From the NCBI GenBank assembly GCA_017936205.1, contig JAGBGB010000060.1:1-14666 (forward strand): 14,666 nucleotides of DNA. The letters run 5' to 3'. Numbering within the stretch: position 1 is the stretch's first letter; each line of letters begins with the position of its first letter. A model generated the notes under the pieces. The model was not told the DNA's origin and did not search any database. It worked only from the letters and a program-made list of their open reading frames with translations. The translations under genes were made by a program, and so were the position numbers. The DNA is from Oscillospiraceae bacterium. GTDB taxonomy: Bacteria > Bacillota > Clostridia > Oscillospirales > Oscillospiraceae. This document shows, piece after piece, positions 1 to 7,696 of this stretch.

Positions 1-497
1 TGACCCTTTGCAGGGACGGTCTGCTGTGCAACGAGGACGGTGTTACAGACAGAGCAGTGCTTGCCTTCCGTCTTACCGGCAGTTGTGCAAGTGGCGGCTA
101 CTGCCTTGTCAATGACCTCGGTGTGACCCTTTGCAGGGACGGTCTGCTGTGCAACGAGGACGGTGTTACAGACAGAGCAGTGCTTGCCTTCCGTCTTACC
201 GGCAGTTGTGCAGGTTGCGACTACTGCCTTGTCAATGGCCTCGGTGTGACCCTTTGCAGGGATAGTCTGTTGTGCAACGAGAACGGTGTTGCAGACAGAG
301 CAGTGCTTTCCTTCTGTCTTGCCTGCAGCGGTACAAGTTGCTGCAACCGCCTTGTCAATGACCTCGGTGTGACCCTTTGCAGGGATGGTCTGCTGTGCGA
401 CGAGGACGGCATTACAGACGGAGCAGTGCTTGCCCTCGGTCTTGCCGGCAGTGGTGCAGGTGGCAGCAACAGCCTTGTCAGTGACCTCGGTGTGTCC
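1..497 (-). repeat. Tandem 123-bp (41-residue) Cys-containing protein repeats
   Basis: Four complete in-frame units (497-375, 374-252, 251-129, 128-6) and the first bases of a fifth encode a repeat beginning GHTEV, with TCTTAGKTEGKHCSVCN in the middle and ending VPAK or IPAK. Each unit has one isolated Cys and a CxxC pair. The period is exactly 123 bp, and the last two full units differ at only a few bases, which suggests recent duplication. Similar GHT-type repeats occur in large secreted Clostridia proteins, where they are probably stalk or spacer domains. The array continues beyond the window, so the copy number is unknown. Confidence 0.92.
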
Positions 498-3400
498 CTT
501 GGCTGCAACATAGCTATCCCTATAGCTGTCGGAACAACGGTTGCAAGTAAAGGTCGTATAGCCCTGTGCAGTACAGGTAGGCTCCGTCACCTTGGCGGTG
601 TAGCTGTGGATCGCTTCAGGTGCGGTACAGCCGGGGCCCACATACAGATGCTCCACAGCCACCTTAGAATTAAGCAGACCCCGAAGGGTGATCCGTAATC
701 TTGTCACATCATATTCCGTCCATCCACTGGGAATTGTCCAAGTCTTGGTCACATAGGTTCCGACCTTGTCGGTGTTGACAGTCTCCCATGAGGTTCCCAG
801 ATAGTTGGTTCCACCCTTGCCGCTGTCCCAGCCATAAACGGTGATGGAGGGTGTTTTCCCACTGTTGGCTGCGGCATCATAGCTTACAAGGTTGTAGCGG
901 AGCTGGATCACATCTCCCGATTTAGGAGTAAAGTGGAGAGGATCTGCACTGCGGTTTCCGATCTTGGAGGTCTCTATATACTGGCTATGGTCACTTTTTG
1001 CTGTAGCGGTCATGGTCAGGTTCAGCTTTCCGTTTTCTATGGAAGCTGCGGAAACATCCGCCTCATGATACCAATTCTCTGCCTGATCATAATTCAAGGT
1101 TCCGTAAGAAACCGTATCATACCGATCTTTTCCCGTTCCGTTAAAGTCGAAGAGTAGGTGATCTGTGGGAGCAGGGCCAATGTACACATAGTCGATCTCT
1201 ACACTGCCTCCTCGCATCCCCAGGAAGTTGAGCATGATGCCACGAATGCTTTCATAGGTAGAGAACTTCTTCCCCTGCAAAGATAGCTGCAGGGTAAAGA
1301 ACTGTCCCTCCTTCGCACCTCCATCCATATACTGATCCTCAATGGGAATATGTATGGTTTCTGCCCAATCGTTGGGAGCCGTGCCGCAGCTCCATTCCGT
1401 TGCTCCCTCCGGCAGATAGAACAGGCGTAAATACCGCTTGGTGCTGTTGGGATAGTAATGCTGCACATCCGTCAGACGGAGTCGGATCTGTAAAACCTCT
1501 GCTTTAGAAGGATCGTAAGCAAGGTCATTTGCATATCTGTTATCATTTCCCCAGGAGAAGGTCTTGACCCTGCCCACAGGCTCCAAGGCGGTAATGTAGA
1601 CCGGCTCGTTACTTGCATTATACCGCTGGGTAAGGTCGAAGCAGAGCTTCCCGTCCCTAACAGTAGGCTGGGCACCGGCCTCGCTTTTACGCCAGTTATC
1701 CGCTGCATCGTAGTTGTAGCCCCGGTAGGTAGAGGTGCTGTATCGCTGTACCGAGTGCTCGTCATCGCTGAAGTCAAAGTACAGAGCACTGCTGCCCTCG
1801 GAGGGAGCCAAATTGGCAGGGCCTACATAAATATAGTCCAAGCTGTAGCTGCCTGCAAAGTCTACAGAGGCCTGCTGGAACATATCGATCCGCAGCGTCC
1901 GTATACTCTGCCCCGCATAAGCGTCCAAGCTGCCTAAGCTCACGGTCTGATAGCTTCCGTTGAAGCTCACAGCATGATCGAGCTTGTGGGTCTCAGAGTA
2001 GCCGGTCTGCTGCTCCGTGGTGAAATATACACAGGACTTACTACAGGAGCCTGCAGTGACGGTTCCCTTCATGCGGATCTCTATGACATCGCCCTTTTGG
2101 ATGGGGTAGGTCTTGTCCATAGCCCTCGCCATAGAAACATAGGCATCCCGATACTGTACCGTTCCGTCCATGGTTCCCTTGTTGTTATGATCTACAGTGA
2201 CCGTAGCCATGCCTGTATCTCGCTGGGTCGGAACCCAGTCCGCCGCCTCATTCATCACACTCATGGGCAGGAAGTCTACCAGAAGATAGGGGCATTCCCG
2301 CTGTCCACAGGCACATTTTCCATTTGTGAAGGAATGGGGCTGAATGCTGTGAGACATTCGGTCACAGGCGACCAGATGGGTGCCGTTGCCCAGATTCTCA
2401 TAGGGCTTTGCATTACCACCGCAAAGAGCACAAATGGTAGAGGGGGTCGCTGTGATGCTCTTTCCGCTTATCAGATTCCACGTGGCAGTGGGCAGGATCT
2501 TGGGAACGGTCTTCCCGGTACCATAGGTCACTGTGCCACCGACATTGCTCCAGCCTGTCAAAGCCGGGCAGAGGGTCTTCAGATTAGAAGTGGTCAAATG
2601 CACCGTGCTGCCCTTTGCCAGATATCCGAAGTTCTTCTGCAGCTCGCTCTGATGGGAGGCAAGGAGATCATTTGCACTTGTATTGACGGTATAAGGGGTT
2701 TTCCCCGTATACTCCAAGGTGAATTTCAGGCGGAAGGAACGAGCGGCCTGTGTCCCTATGGGGAGCTGGGTGTCTACAGCTGCATAGCAGTCCTTCATAT
2801 GGACTGTAGTCACTGTGGTTTCGGACTGGTTCTGGTGGTCGATGAAGATCATACCGCCACTTTCCCCATTGGGGCTCTGCTTGCCAAGGCTGACACAGCG
2901 TTCCATAGTCACATTGCCTGCACACAGCCCTACAATGCCGCCGGACCACTTCCCTGCGGCGGACAGATCACCGATGAAGGCGCAATCCTTAAACACAGTG
3001 GAATAGGTATTGTAATTCACCTGCGCAACAAAGCCGCCTCCACGCATACCGGAGATCGTGCATTCACTGACACAGTTCTCAAAGGTCAGATCTGCCCTCT
3101 CCGGGAAGGCAAGGAAGCCACCTGCCCGATAGCAATCGCTGTCTACGCTGATATTCATCTTACAATACACATTAGAGAATAAGCAGGTACCGTTTGCACG
3201 AACTGCAAAGCCCGCTGCGGAGTGGGAGCCCTCCAGCTTCACAGAGCCATCTACCATGCGGAGATTTCGGATCGTCCCATCCTGCAGTCGGTCGATCATA
3301 GCTAAGGTTCCGGCATTGGCATAGAGATTCAGATTCTTGATCGCCCGTCCGCAACCGTCAAGAGTTCCGGCAAATTGGGGGATCATGTTCCAATTTACAC

Positions 3401-4595
3401 CGCTCATATCGATGTCTCTGGTCAGCTTTACGGTCTTCCCTGCGAAGTCGAAGGTCTGTCCCAGCTTGGAGAATGCTTTCATATCTCCTGTGCTGCCGAT
3501 ATAGTAGATCCCGTCTGCTGCCGGTCCCCAGCTTTCTGTTGCTCCGGTGACAGCATAGTCTGCATGGTATTTTAGGGTCCTGGGCAGATCGATCTTCCTG
3601 CCGTAGAAATAGGGAGCCGTATTGCCCGTGTCTACAGAAATATAGTTGCTCTCTGCCTTCTCCGGGGTGATCTTCAATTCACGGAATCCCCAGAAGTTGT
3701 TGATACTGGCTTCCAGACTTGCCTGCTGTGCCTCTGTCAGAGTTTTGGCCTCGTAGCCAAAGCGTTGAGGTTCCCCGGCTGTGTGCTCTGCCGTCATGGT
3801 TCCCGAACGGGCGAAGGTACCGCACATAGAATAGGGCTTTGTGCCCCAGGTGGTAGTGTTCTTCACATCCCCCATGTGGTCGTGACCACCGAAGAGCCCC
3901 ATGATCCGGTCATTTTCCTGCACCAGACGTTTGAAGGCTTCACTTTCTGCCCCGCCCTCGAAATAATGGGCAATAAGCCACACCTTGTCGTCGGGATACT
4001 TGGCCATTTCAGATTGGATAAAGTCCATATCCGAAGGAGTATACACTGCATTTGCTGTTGCATTGGGCTCCAGATAGGCGTTGAAGTTATCCAACATTAG
4101 GAACAGATTCCCTTCTGTCCGATAGGAGCACTGTCTGTTGTTGCCGGTAATGGACTTCCATTGTGCATCGCTGTACTGCTCATGGTTTCCGGGAAGGAAG
4201 AACCGAGGAACTCCTGTAGGCAGCTGAGAAACATATTCCTTCACAAACTTCTCTGTATAGCTGACCTTGTTGGTTCCCATGTAGCTTCCTGCAATATTGC
4301 CGTTGCTGTAGAAGTGATCCAGAGACATATCGCCTGCAATGATGATCAGATCCAAGGGCTCTCGTTCATGCTCTGCGTTGATGGAATCCACCCACAGCTG
4401 CAGCCGATCCTTCCCTGCTACACCGTAATATGCAGAGGTACAGTAGTGAATGTCCGAGGTCAGAATGACCCGAAGGTTCCCATCCTTCTCGCCGTCCTGT
4501 CCGCTTGCCGCTCTGCTGCGCAGTGCAAAGCCGGGTAGCAGCATGGCTGCCACCAGCAAAAACAGAAAAATGCGTCGAATTCCATAGGTTCTCAT
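1..4595 (-). CDS. Giant secreted multidomain calcineurin-like phosphoesterase, 3' end beyond the window
   Basis: An open frame of 1531 codons starts at ATG 4595, behind an AGGAAAGG-like ribosome binding site, and reads without a stop to the left edge, so the C-terminus is missing. Residues 1-30 are a signal peptide (basic RRIF, hydrophobic core, cleavage near SRAA). Residues 40-330 are a metallophosphoesterase: DIH (D48, H50), GD (D89), GNHE (137-139), AH (H210) and GGHDH (H238, H240) supply the usual two-metal ligands. Next come a Gly-rich beta-helix-like stretch (about 365-600), a Cys knuckle (about 720-772, CALCGG and CACGQ), three related beta-rich modules (about 770-1325), an HSY...CNRC module (1330-1366) and 41-residue repeats from 1367. 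It is probably exported and hydrolyses a phosphoester outside the cell. The substrate is unknown, and any wall anchor lies beyond the window. Confidence 0.9.
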   Translation of the reverse strand, partial: MRTYGIRRIFLFLLVAAMLLPGFALRSRAASGQDGEKDGNLRVILTSDIHYCTSAYYGVAGKDRLQLWVDSINAEHEREPLDLIIIAGDMSLDHFYSNGNIAGSYMGTNKVSYTEKFVKEYVSQLPTGVPRFFLPGNHEQYSDAQWKSITGNNRQCSYRTEGNLFLMLDNFNAYLEPNATANAVYTPSDMDFIQSEMAKYPDDKVWLIAHYFEGGAESEAFKRLVQENDRIMGLFGGHDHMGDVKNTTTWGTKPYSMCGTFARSGTMTAEHTAGEPQRFGYEAKTLTEAQQASLEASINNFWGFRELKITPEKAESNYISVDTGNTAPYFYGRKIDLPRTLKYHADYAVTGATESWGPAADGIYYIGSTGDMKAFSKLGQTFDFAGKTVKLTRDIDMSGVNWNMIPQFAGTLDGCGRAIKNLNLYANAGTLAMIDRLQDGTIRNLRMVDGSVKLEGSHSAAGFAVRANGTCLFSNVYCKMNISVDSDCYRAGGFLAFPERADLTFENCVSECTISGMRGGGFVAQVNYNTYSTVFKDCAFIGDLSAAGKWSGGIVGLCAGNVTMERCVSLGKQSPNGESGGMIFIDHQNQSETTVTTVHMKDCYAAVDTQLPIGTQAARSFRLKFTLEYTGKTPYTVNTSANDLLASHQSELQKNFGYLAKGSTVHLTTSNLKTLCPALTGWSNVGGTVTYGTGKTVPKILPTATWNLISGKSITATPSTICALCGGNAKPYENLGNGTHLVACDRMSHSIQPHSFTNGKCACGQRECPYLLVDFLPMSVMNEAADWVPTQRDTGMATVTVDHNNKGTMDGTVQYRDAYVSMARAMDKTYPIQKGDVIEIRMKGTVTAGSCSKSCVYFTTEQQTGYSETHKLDHAVSFNGSYQTVSLGSLDAYAGQSIRTLRIDMFQQASVDFAGSYSLDYIYVGPANLAPSEGSSALYFDFSDDEHSVQRYSTSTYRGYNYDAADNWRKSEAGAQPTVRDGKLCFDLTQRYNASNEPVYITALEPVGRVKTFSWGNDNRYANDLAYDPSKAEVLQIRLRLTDVQHYYPNSTKRYLRLFYLPEGATEWSCGTAPNDWAETIHIPIEDQYMDGGAKEGQFFTLQLSLQGKKFSTYESIRGIMLNFLGMRGGSVEIDYVYIGPAPTDHLLFDFNGTGKDRYDTVSYGTLNYDQAENWYHEADVSAASIENGKLNLTMTATAKSDHSQYIETSKIGNRSADPLHFTPKSGDVIQLRYNLVSYDAAANSGKTPSITVYGWDSGKGGTNYLGTSWETVNTDKVGTYVTKTWTIPSGWTEYDVTRLRITLRGLLNSKVAVEHLYVGPGCTAPEAIHSYTAKVTEPTCTAQGYTTFTCNRCSDSYRDSYVAAKGHTEVTDKAVAATCTTAGKTEGKHCSVCNAVLVAQQTIPAKGHTEVIDKAVAATCTAAGKTEGKHCSVCNTVLVAQQTIPAKGHTEAIDKAVVATCTTAGKTEGKHCSVCNTVLVAQQTVPAKGHTEVIDKAVAATCTTAGKTEGKHCSVCNTVLVAQQTVPAKG

Positions 4596-4638
4596 ATAAC
4601 TTCATCCTTTCCTGTGATTTACGGGAATATCTGCCTTC

Positions 4639-4644
4639 ATTATA
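4639..4644 (-). promoter_or_regulatory. Possible -10 box for the phosphoesterase gene
   Basis: On the minus strand TATAAT lies 44 bases upstream of the ATG at 4595, within TTTGATATATAAT, which also gives an extended -10-like TG. No good -35 hexamer stands 16-18 bases upstream, so this is only a candidate. Confidence 0.3.
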
Positions 4645-4710
4645 TATCAAATCCCATTAACTTTCCAGTATTTTCTAAAGTTTTTGATCCTGCAATTCGC
4701 ACATAACTAC

Positions 4711-4753
4711 AACAGGATCCTCCGAACGTATCAAACGATCGGAGGATCCTGTT
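4711..4753. promoter_or_regulatory. Perfect 15-bp inverted repeat between kdpE and the phosphoesterase gene
   Basis: AACAGGATCCTCCGA (4711-4725) is the exact reverse complement of 4739-4753, with a 13-base loop. Neither side is followed by a T-run, so it is not a classical intrinsic terminator. It lies upstream of the phosphoesterase gene and 12 bases from the palindromic element at 4765. It could be an operator, an RNA stability hairpin, or a terminator lacking a U-tract. Confidence 0.6.
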
Positions 4754-4764
4754 ATGATTCTGTT

Positions 4765-4940
4765 TATACTTATTTCTAATAAAACGGATTAACCGTTTTA
4801 TTATGCCGCTGGTAAGCGGCATGGCGGCAAAGCCGCCAAGAAATGCCGTGTAATACTATTCTTGCCGCCATAGGCGGTGCAGGATATTCATCCTGCAATA
4901 AAATGGTTTTCAAACCATTTTATCAAGAAACAGTATTATA
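4765..4940 (+). mobile_element. MITE-like palindromic element, copy A
   Basis: A 176-bp non-coding block made almost entirely of short hairpins. The stems are 4777-4787/4793-4803 (11 bp), 4805-4810/4815-4820 (6 bp), 4822-4828/4832-4838 (7 bp), 4865-4869/4873-4877 (5 bp), 4878-4885/4890-4897 (8 bp) and 4898-4909/4912-4923 (12 bp). The outer ends are imperfect inverted repeats of each other (TACTTATTTCT against TACTGTTTCTTG), and TA flanks both sides. Copy B at 7675-7850 is its reverse complement, with five mismatches in a hand alignment. It begins 16 bases beyond the kdpE stop, so in RNA its hairpins could also serve as a 3' end. The family was not recognised. Confidence 0.75.
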
Positions 4941-4956
4941 AGGGTGATTCCTTAGC

Positions 4957-5658
4957 TTACTCTACCTTCATCATACGATAACCCACACCAATATGTGTCT
5001 GGATATATTGGGGCGAATCCGGTGCAGATTCAAGCTTTTTGCGTAGCGTTGCCATAAATACACGAAGAGAAGCCACATCATTATCCCAGGTACTCCCCCA
5101 AACCTTTTGTGTTATGAAAGTATGCGTTAGAACCTTGCCCACATTCTGGGACATGAGACATAGGAGCTTGTATTCAATGGGTGTAAGATGCAATTCCTCC
5201 TCGCTGAGGAAGGCACAGCCTGCAGCATAGTCGATCTTTAGGCTTCCGTTTGTAAATATCGATTCATTTTTGCCGGAGTTGGCTTGCATCAAGGCCAGTC
5301 TTCTGCCTGTAACTCGAAGTCGAGCCAGCAGCTCTTCCACCGAAAAAGGTTTTGTCAGATAATCGTCCGCACCCTTGTCAAGGGCTTCGATTTTATCGGC
5401 ATCCTCACTCCTGGCACTGATCACAATGATAGGCATATTGGACCAGGTGCGGATTTTTTCGATGACCTCAACACCGTCCATATCCGGAAGCCCCAAATCA
5501 AGCAGCACAACATCCGGATTATAGGTCGATGCTTGACGGACCGCTTCCTCACCGTTCACGGCAATAATGTATTTATACTTATGTGCTTTTAATGTGGTGG
5601 TTATGAGGTTGCGTACATGGGCGTCATCCTCAACCACAAGGATCTGTAGTTTGTTCAC
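4957..5658 (-). CDS. kdpE: KdpE-type response regulator, OmpR/PhoB family
   Basis: A 233-residue protein with an N-terminal receiver domain (about 4-117) and a C-terminal winged-helix DNA-binding domain (about 135-232). The acidic pocket is E10-D11-D12, the phosphoacceptor is D54 in LLDLGLPDMDG, the switch residue is S81 and the conserved lysine is K103 in TKPF. The winged helix carries LTPIEYKLL and VGYRM. It starts at GTG 5658 behind GAGGTG with a 7-base spacer, and its first 29 bases overlap the end of kdpD, implying translational coupling. It should be phosphorylated by KdpD and bind promoters of K+ transport genes. No kdpFABC lies in the window, so its targets may be ktrBA or genes elsewhere. 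KdpE is preferred over a generic PhoB because of the KdpD partner. Confidence 0.93.
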   Translation of the reverse strand: MNKLQILVVEDDAHVRNLITTTLKAHKYKYIIAVNGEEAVRQASTYNPDVVLLDLGLPDMDGVEVIEKIRTWSNMPIIVISARSEDADKIEALDKGADDYLTKPFSVEELLARLRVTGRRLALMQANSGKNESIFTNGSLKIDYAAGCAFLSEEELHLTPIEYKLLCLMSQNVGKVLTHTFITQKVWGSTWDNDVASLRVFMATLRKKLESAPDSPQYIQTHIGVGYRMMKVE

Positions 5659-7639
5659 TGATGTTCACCTCACCTGATGGTACAGTAAATGTAAATACAC
5701 AGCCTCTTGGGCTGTTATCCGTCAAGAGGATCTCTCCGCCGTGGGCACCTATGATCGATCTGCACAAAGGCAGCCCAAGACCGAGACTGCGGCGACTGTC
5801 TGCGATCTTATTGTCCCCGGTGTAGAACATTTCAAATACACGGGGCTTCACATGATCGGGAATACCATTCCCGTTATCGGCAACACTGACTGAAACGAAG
5901 TCATCTGTTTTTTCTGCAGTGATCAGGATATCTGACCCTGCAGGCGTGTATTTTACTGCATTATCTACAAGATTAATGATAACCTGAATAATGAGCTTGG
6001 CATCCACACGGGCGAGCAACAGGTCATCCCTGTATTCAACAGAAATATGATGCCCTGCACCTTTGCGATTGACATGCTTCATGGCCTCGTCGATGATTTC
6101 ATCCATAAGCTGCACCGACATATTGAAGTTCATTCTGCCTTCTTCAATACGGGTAACTGACAAAAGATTCTCCACGAGGCTTATAAGCCATTGGGAATCG
6201 TCAAAAATATCGGTAAAGACCTGTACCCGTGTTTCTTCATCCAGCTTATCATAATTGGAAAGCAGATTGCCTGCGTTTCCGGAGATAGAAGTAAGAGGTG
6301 TGCGTAAGTCGTGGGAGATCGCACGCAGAAGATTTGCGCGAAGCTGCTCATTCTTGGCAAGAACTGCAGCCAATTCCTTTTCTTTTGCGTTGCGATGGTT
6401 GTCAAGGGCCAGAGCACATTCCCCTAAAATGGAGAGCAAGATGTTTGTTTCAAAGGAATCCAAAGGTTTTCCGTTGATGTGGATCCCCACAACGCCGTAG
6501 ACGGTATTATTGATACGAATTGCCATATACAGGCATTTTGCATCGTTATACGTGTCGGTTGTGGCACCTGCACGATGCTTGTTATGGTATACCCATTGGG
6601 CTGTACTATACTCCTGCGCTGTGAACAGGTCCTCATGTACAGCTTCCGGCTCCACCCGGAAGAGAGCACCTTTGGAGAGCTTGTCACCCTTCGCAGAATA
6701 CATTACGACGGAACGGTTAAGCAGCTTCATAAGCTGTGTTGCGGTTATGTTGATCATGTCATCGCTGTCCTGTGCTTTTTGCAACAGCTGGTTTGTATCT
6801 AAAAGCACCTTGGTACGGAAGGCTGCCTGTGCCGACAGCTTTGCATGATCCTTCAGTCTGGAAGCCAGTGTACCTGTGATCATGGAAGCAGCAAGCATAA
6901 TCACAAAGGTTACGGGATAACCCGGATCGTATGCGTTAAAGGTCAGGCGTGGCTCTGTAAAAAAGAAATTGAAGAGCATAACGCTCATGAGAGAAGCAGC
7001 AACACCACAGGCATAGCCCTTCGTAAACAGGGAAGTCAGTAGGACACCGAGGATATATACAGTAATGATGTTGGAATCGGTAAAACCAAGGTTGTAAAAA
7101 GCCAGCCCCAACAAGGTCGTAAGGATCAGTATTACAAAGGTGATCAAAAGATCCTTCGGATGAGGAAGGAGGTTGCAAAAAAACGACTGGGACTTTTCGA
7201 TGTATTTCAGATTCGCTGTGTTATCAGGAATGATATGGATCTCCAAATTCGGTGCGATATCTGTCAGCTTTTCTGTTAATGTGGGTTTGCTCCAGAAATG
7301 TCTGCGTTTCGCGTTGCTTCTGCCGATCACGATCTTGGTTACTCCGGATATACGGGCAAACTCTGCGATCTGATAGGAGACATCCTCCCCGTATACAGTG
7401 GTAATATCTGCACCTAATTGCACGGCAAGACGGAGATGATATTGTAACCGTCTTTTGCTTGCCTCGTCCATTTTATCTGCATTGGGGGTTTGCACGTAAA
7501 GTGCGGTAAAGCTGCCGCCGAAGGCCGTTGCCATTTGTGCTGCAGTCTTCACGATCTTAGCATTTGAGGGCGACGGGGACAGACAAACAAGAGTATGCTC
7601 GGTCATTTCTGCATTCCCTTTGCTGTTTTCATTTTTCAT
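5630..7639 (-). CDS. kdpD: Short KdpD-type sensor histidine kinase (Usp-DUF4118-GAF-HK)
   Basis: A 669-residue membrane sensor kinase. Domains in order: Usp (about 14-140), four membrane segments of DUF4118 type (about 160-262), GAF-like (about 280-415), HisKA with phospho-acceptor H443 in ISHDLRTPL, and HATPase with N-box NLVDNAVKYT (about 560), DNGNGIP (about 587) and GLGLPL (about 620). It lacks the N-terminal Walker-motif KdpD domain of the roughly 900-residue E. coli protein, and the upstream DNA holds no remnant of it. The Usp domain has S21-P-S23, then exactly 20 residues, then FTALY (44-48). This matches the SxS-X20-FTAxY motif described for c-di-AMP binding in S. aureus KdpD. ATG 7639 is chosen because AGAGGTGG stands 8 bases upstream; GTG 7651 and ATG 7645 are alternatives that overlap or crowd that site. 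It overlaps kdpE. Confidence 0.93.
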   Translation of the reverse strand: MKNENSKGNAEMTEHTLVCLSPSPSNAKIVKTAAQMATAFGGSFTALYVQTPNADKMDEASKRRLQYHLRLAVQLGADITTVYGEDVSYQIAEFARISGVTKIVIGRSNAKRRHFWSKPTLTEKLTDIAPNLEIHIIPDNTANLKYIEKSQSFFCNLLPHPKDLLITFVILILTTLLGLAFYNLGFTDSNIITVYILGVLLTSLFTKGYACGVAASLMSVMLFNFFFTEPRLTFNAYDPGYPVTFVIMLAASMITGTLASRLKDHAKLSAQAAFRTKVLLDTNQLLQKAQDSDDMINITATQLMKLLNRSVVMYSAKGDKLSKGALFRVEPEAVHEDLFTAQEYSTAQWVYHNKHRAGATTDTYNDAKCLYMAIRINNTVYGVVGIHINGKPLDSFETNILLSILGECALALDNHRNAKEKELAAVLAKNEQLRANLLRAISHDLRTPLTSISGNAGNLLSNYDKLDEETRVQVFTDIFDDSQWLISLVENLLSVTRIEEGRMNFNMSVQLMDEIIDEAMKHVNRKGAGHHISVEYRDDLLLARVDAKLIIQVIINLVDNAVKYTPAGSDILITAEKTDDFVSVSVADNGNGIPDHVKPRVFEMFYTGDNKIADSRRSLGLGLPLCRSIIGAHGGEILLTDNSPRGCVFTFTVPSGEVNISEQTTDPCG

Positions 7640-7667
7640 CCACATCACCACCTCTTATGTTCCGGAT

Positions 7668-7696
7668 ATCATACTATAATACTGTTTCTTGATAAA
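7668..7696 (-). promoter_or_regulatory. Weak candidate promoter for kdpDE, -35 inside palindromic copy B
   Basis: On the minus strand TTTATC (7696-7691), 17 bases and TATGAT (7673-7668) form a possible sigma-A promoter 29 bases upstream of the kdpD ATG. The -10 is good and the -35 is poor. If real, the -35 is supplied by the end of the inserted element, so the insertion could have given kdpDE its own promoter. Confidence 0.25.

Noticed and set aside
57..698. Plus-strand open frame of 213 codons with striking internal repeats
   Set aside because: It is antisense to the 123-bp repeats of the phosphoesterase gene. Its repeats only mirror that array, and it has no ribosome binding site or signal.
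1974..3182. Plus-strand open frame of 402 codons
   Set aside because: It lies opposite the continuous minus-strand phosphoesterase frame, which has a signal peptide, catalytic motifs and modules. The plus frame has no domain or RBS.
4765..4940. CRISPR-like array because of repeated palindromes
   Set aside because: The hairpins differ from each other, there are no equal-length spacers, and no cas genes are nearby.
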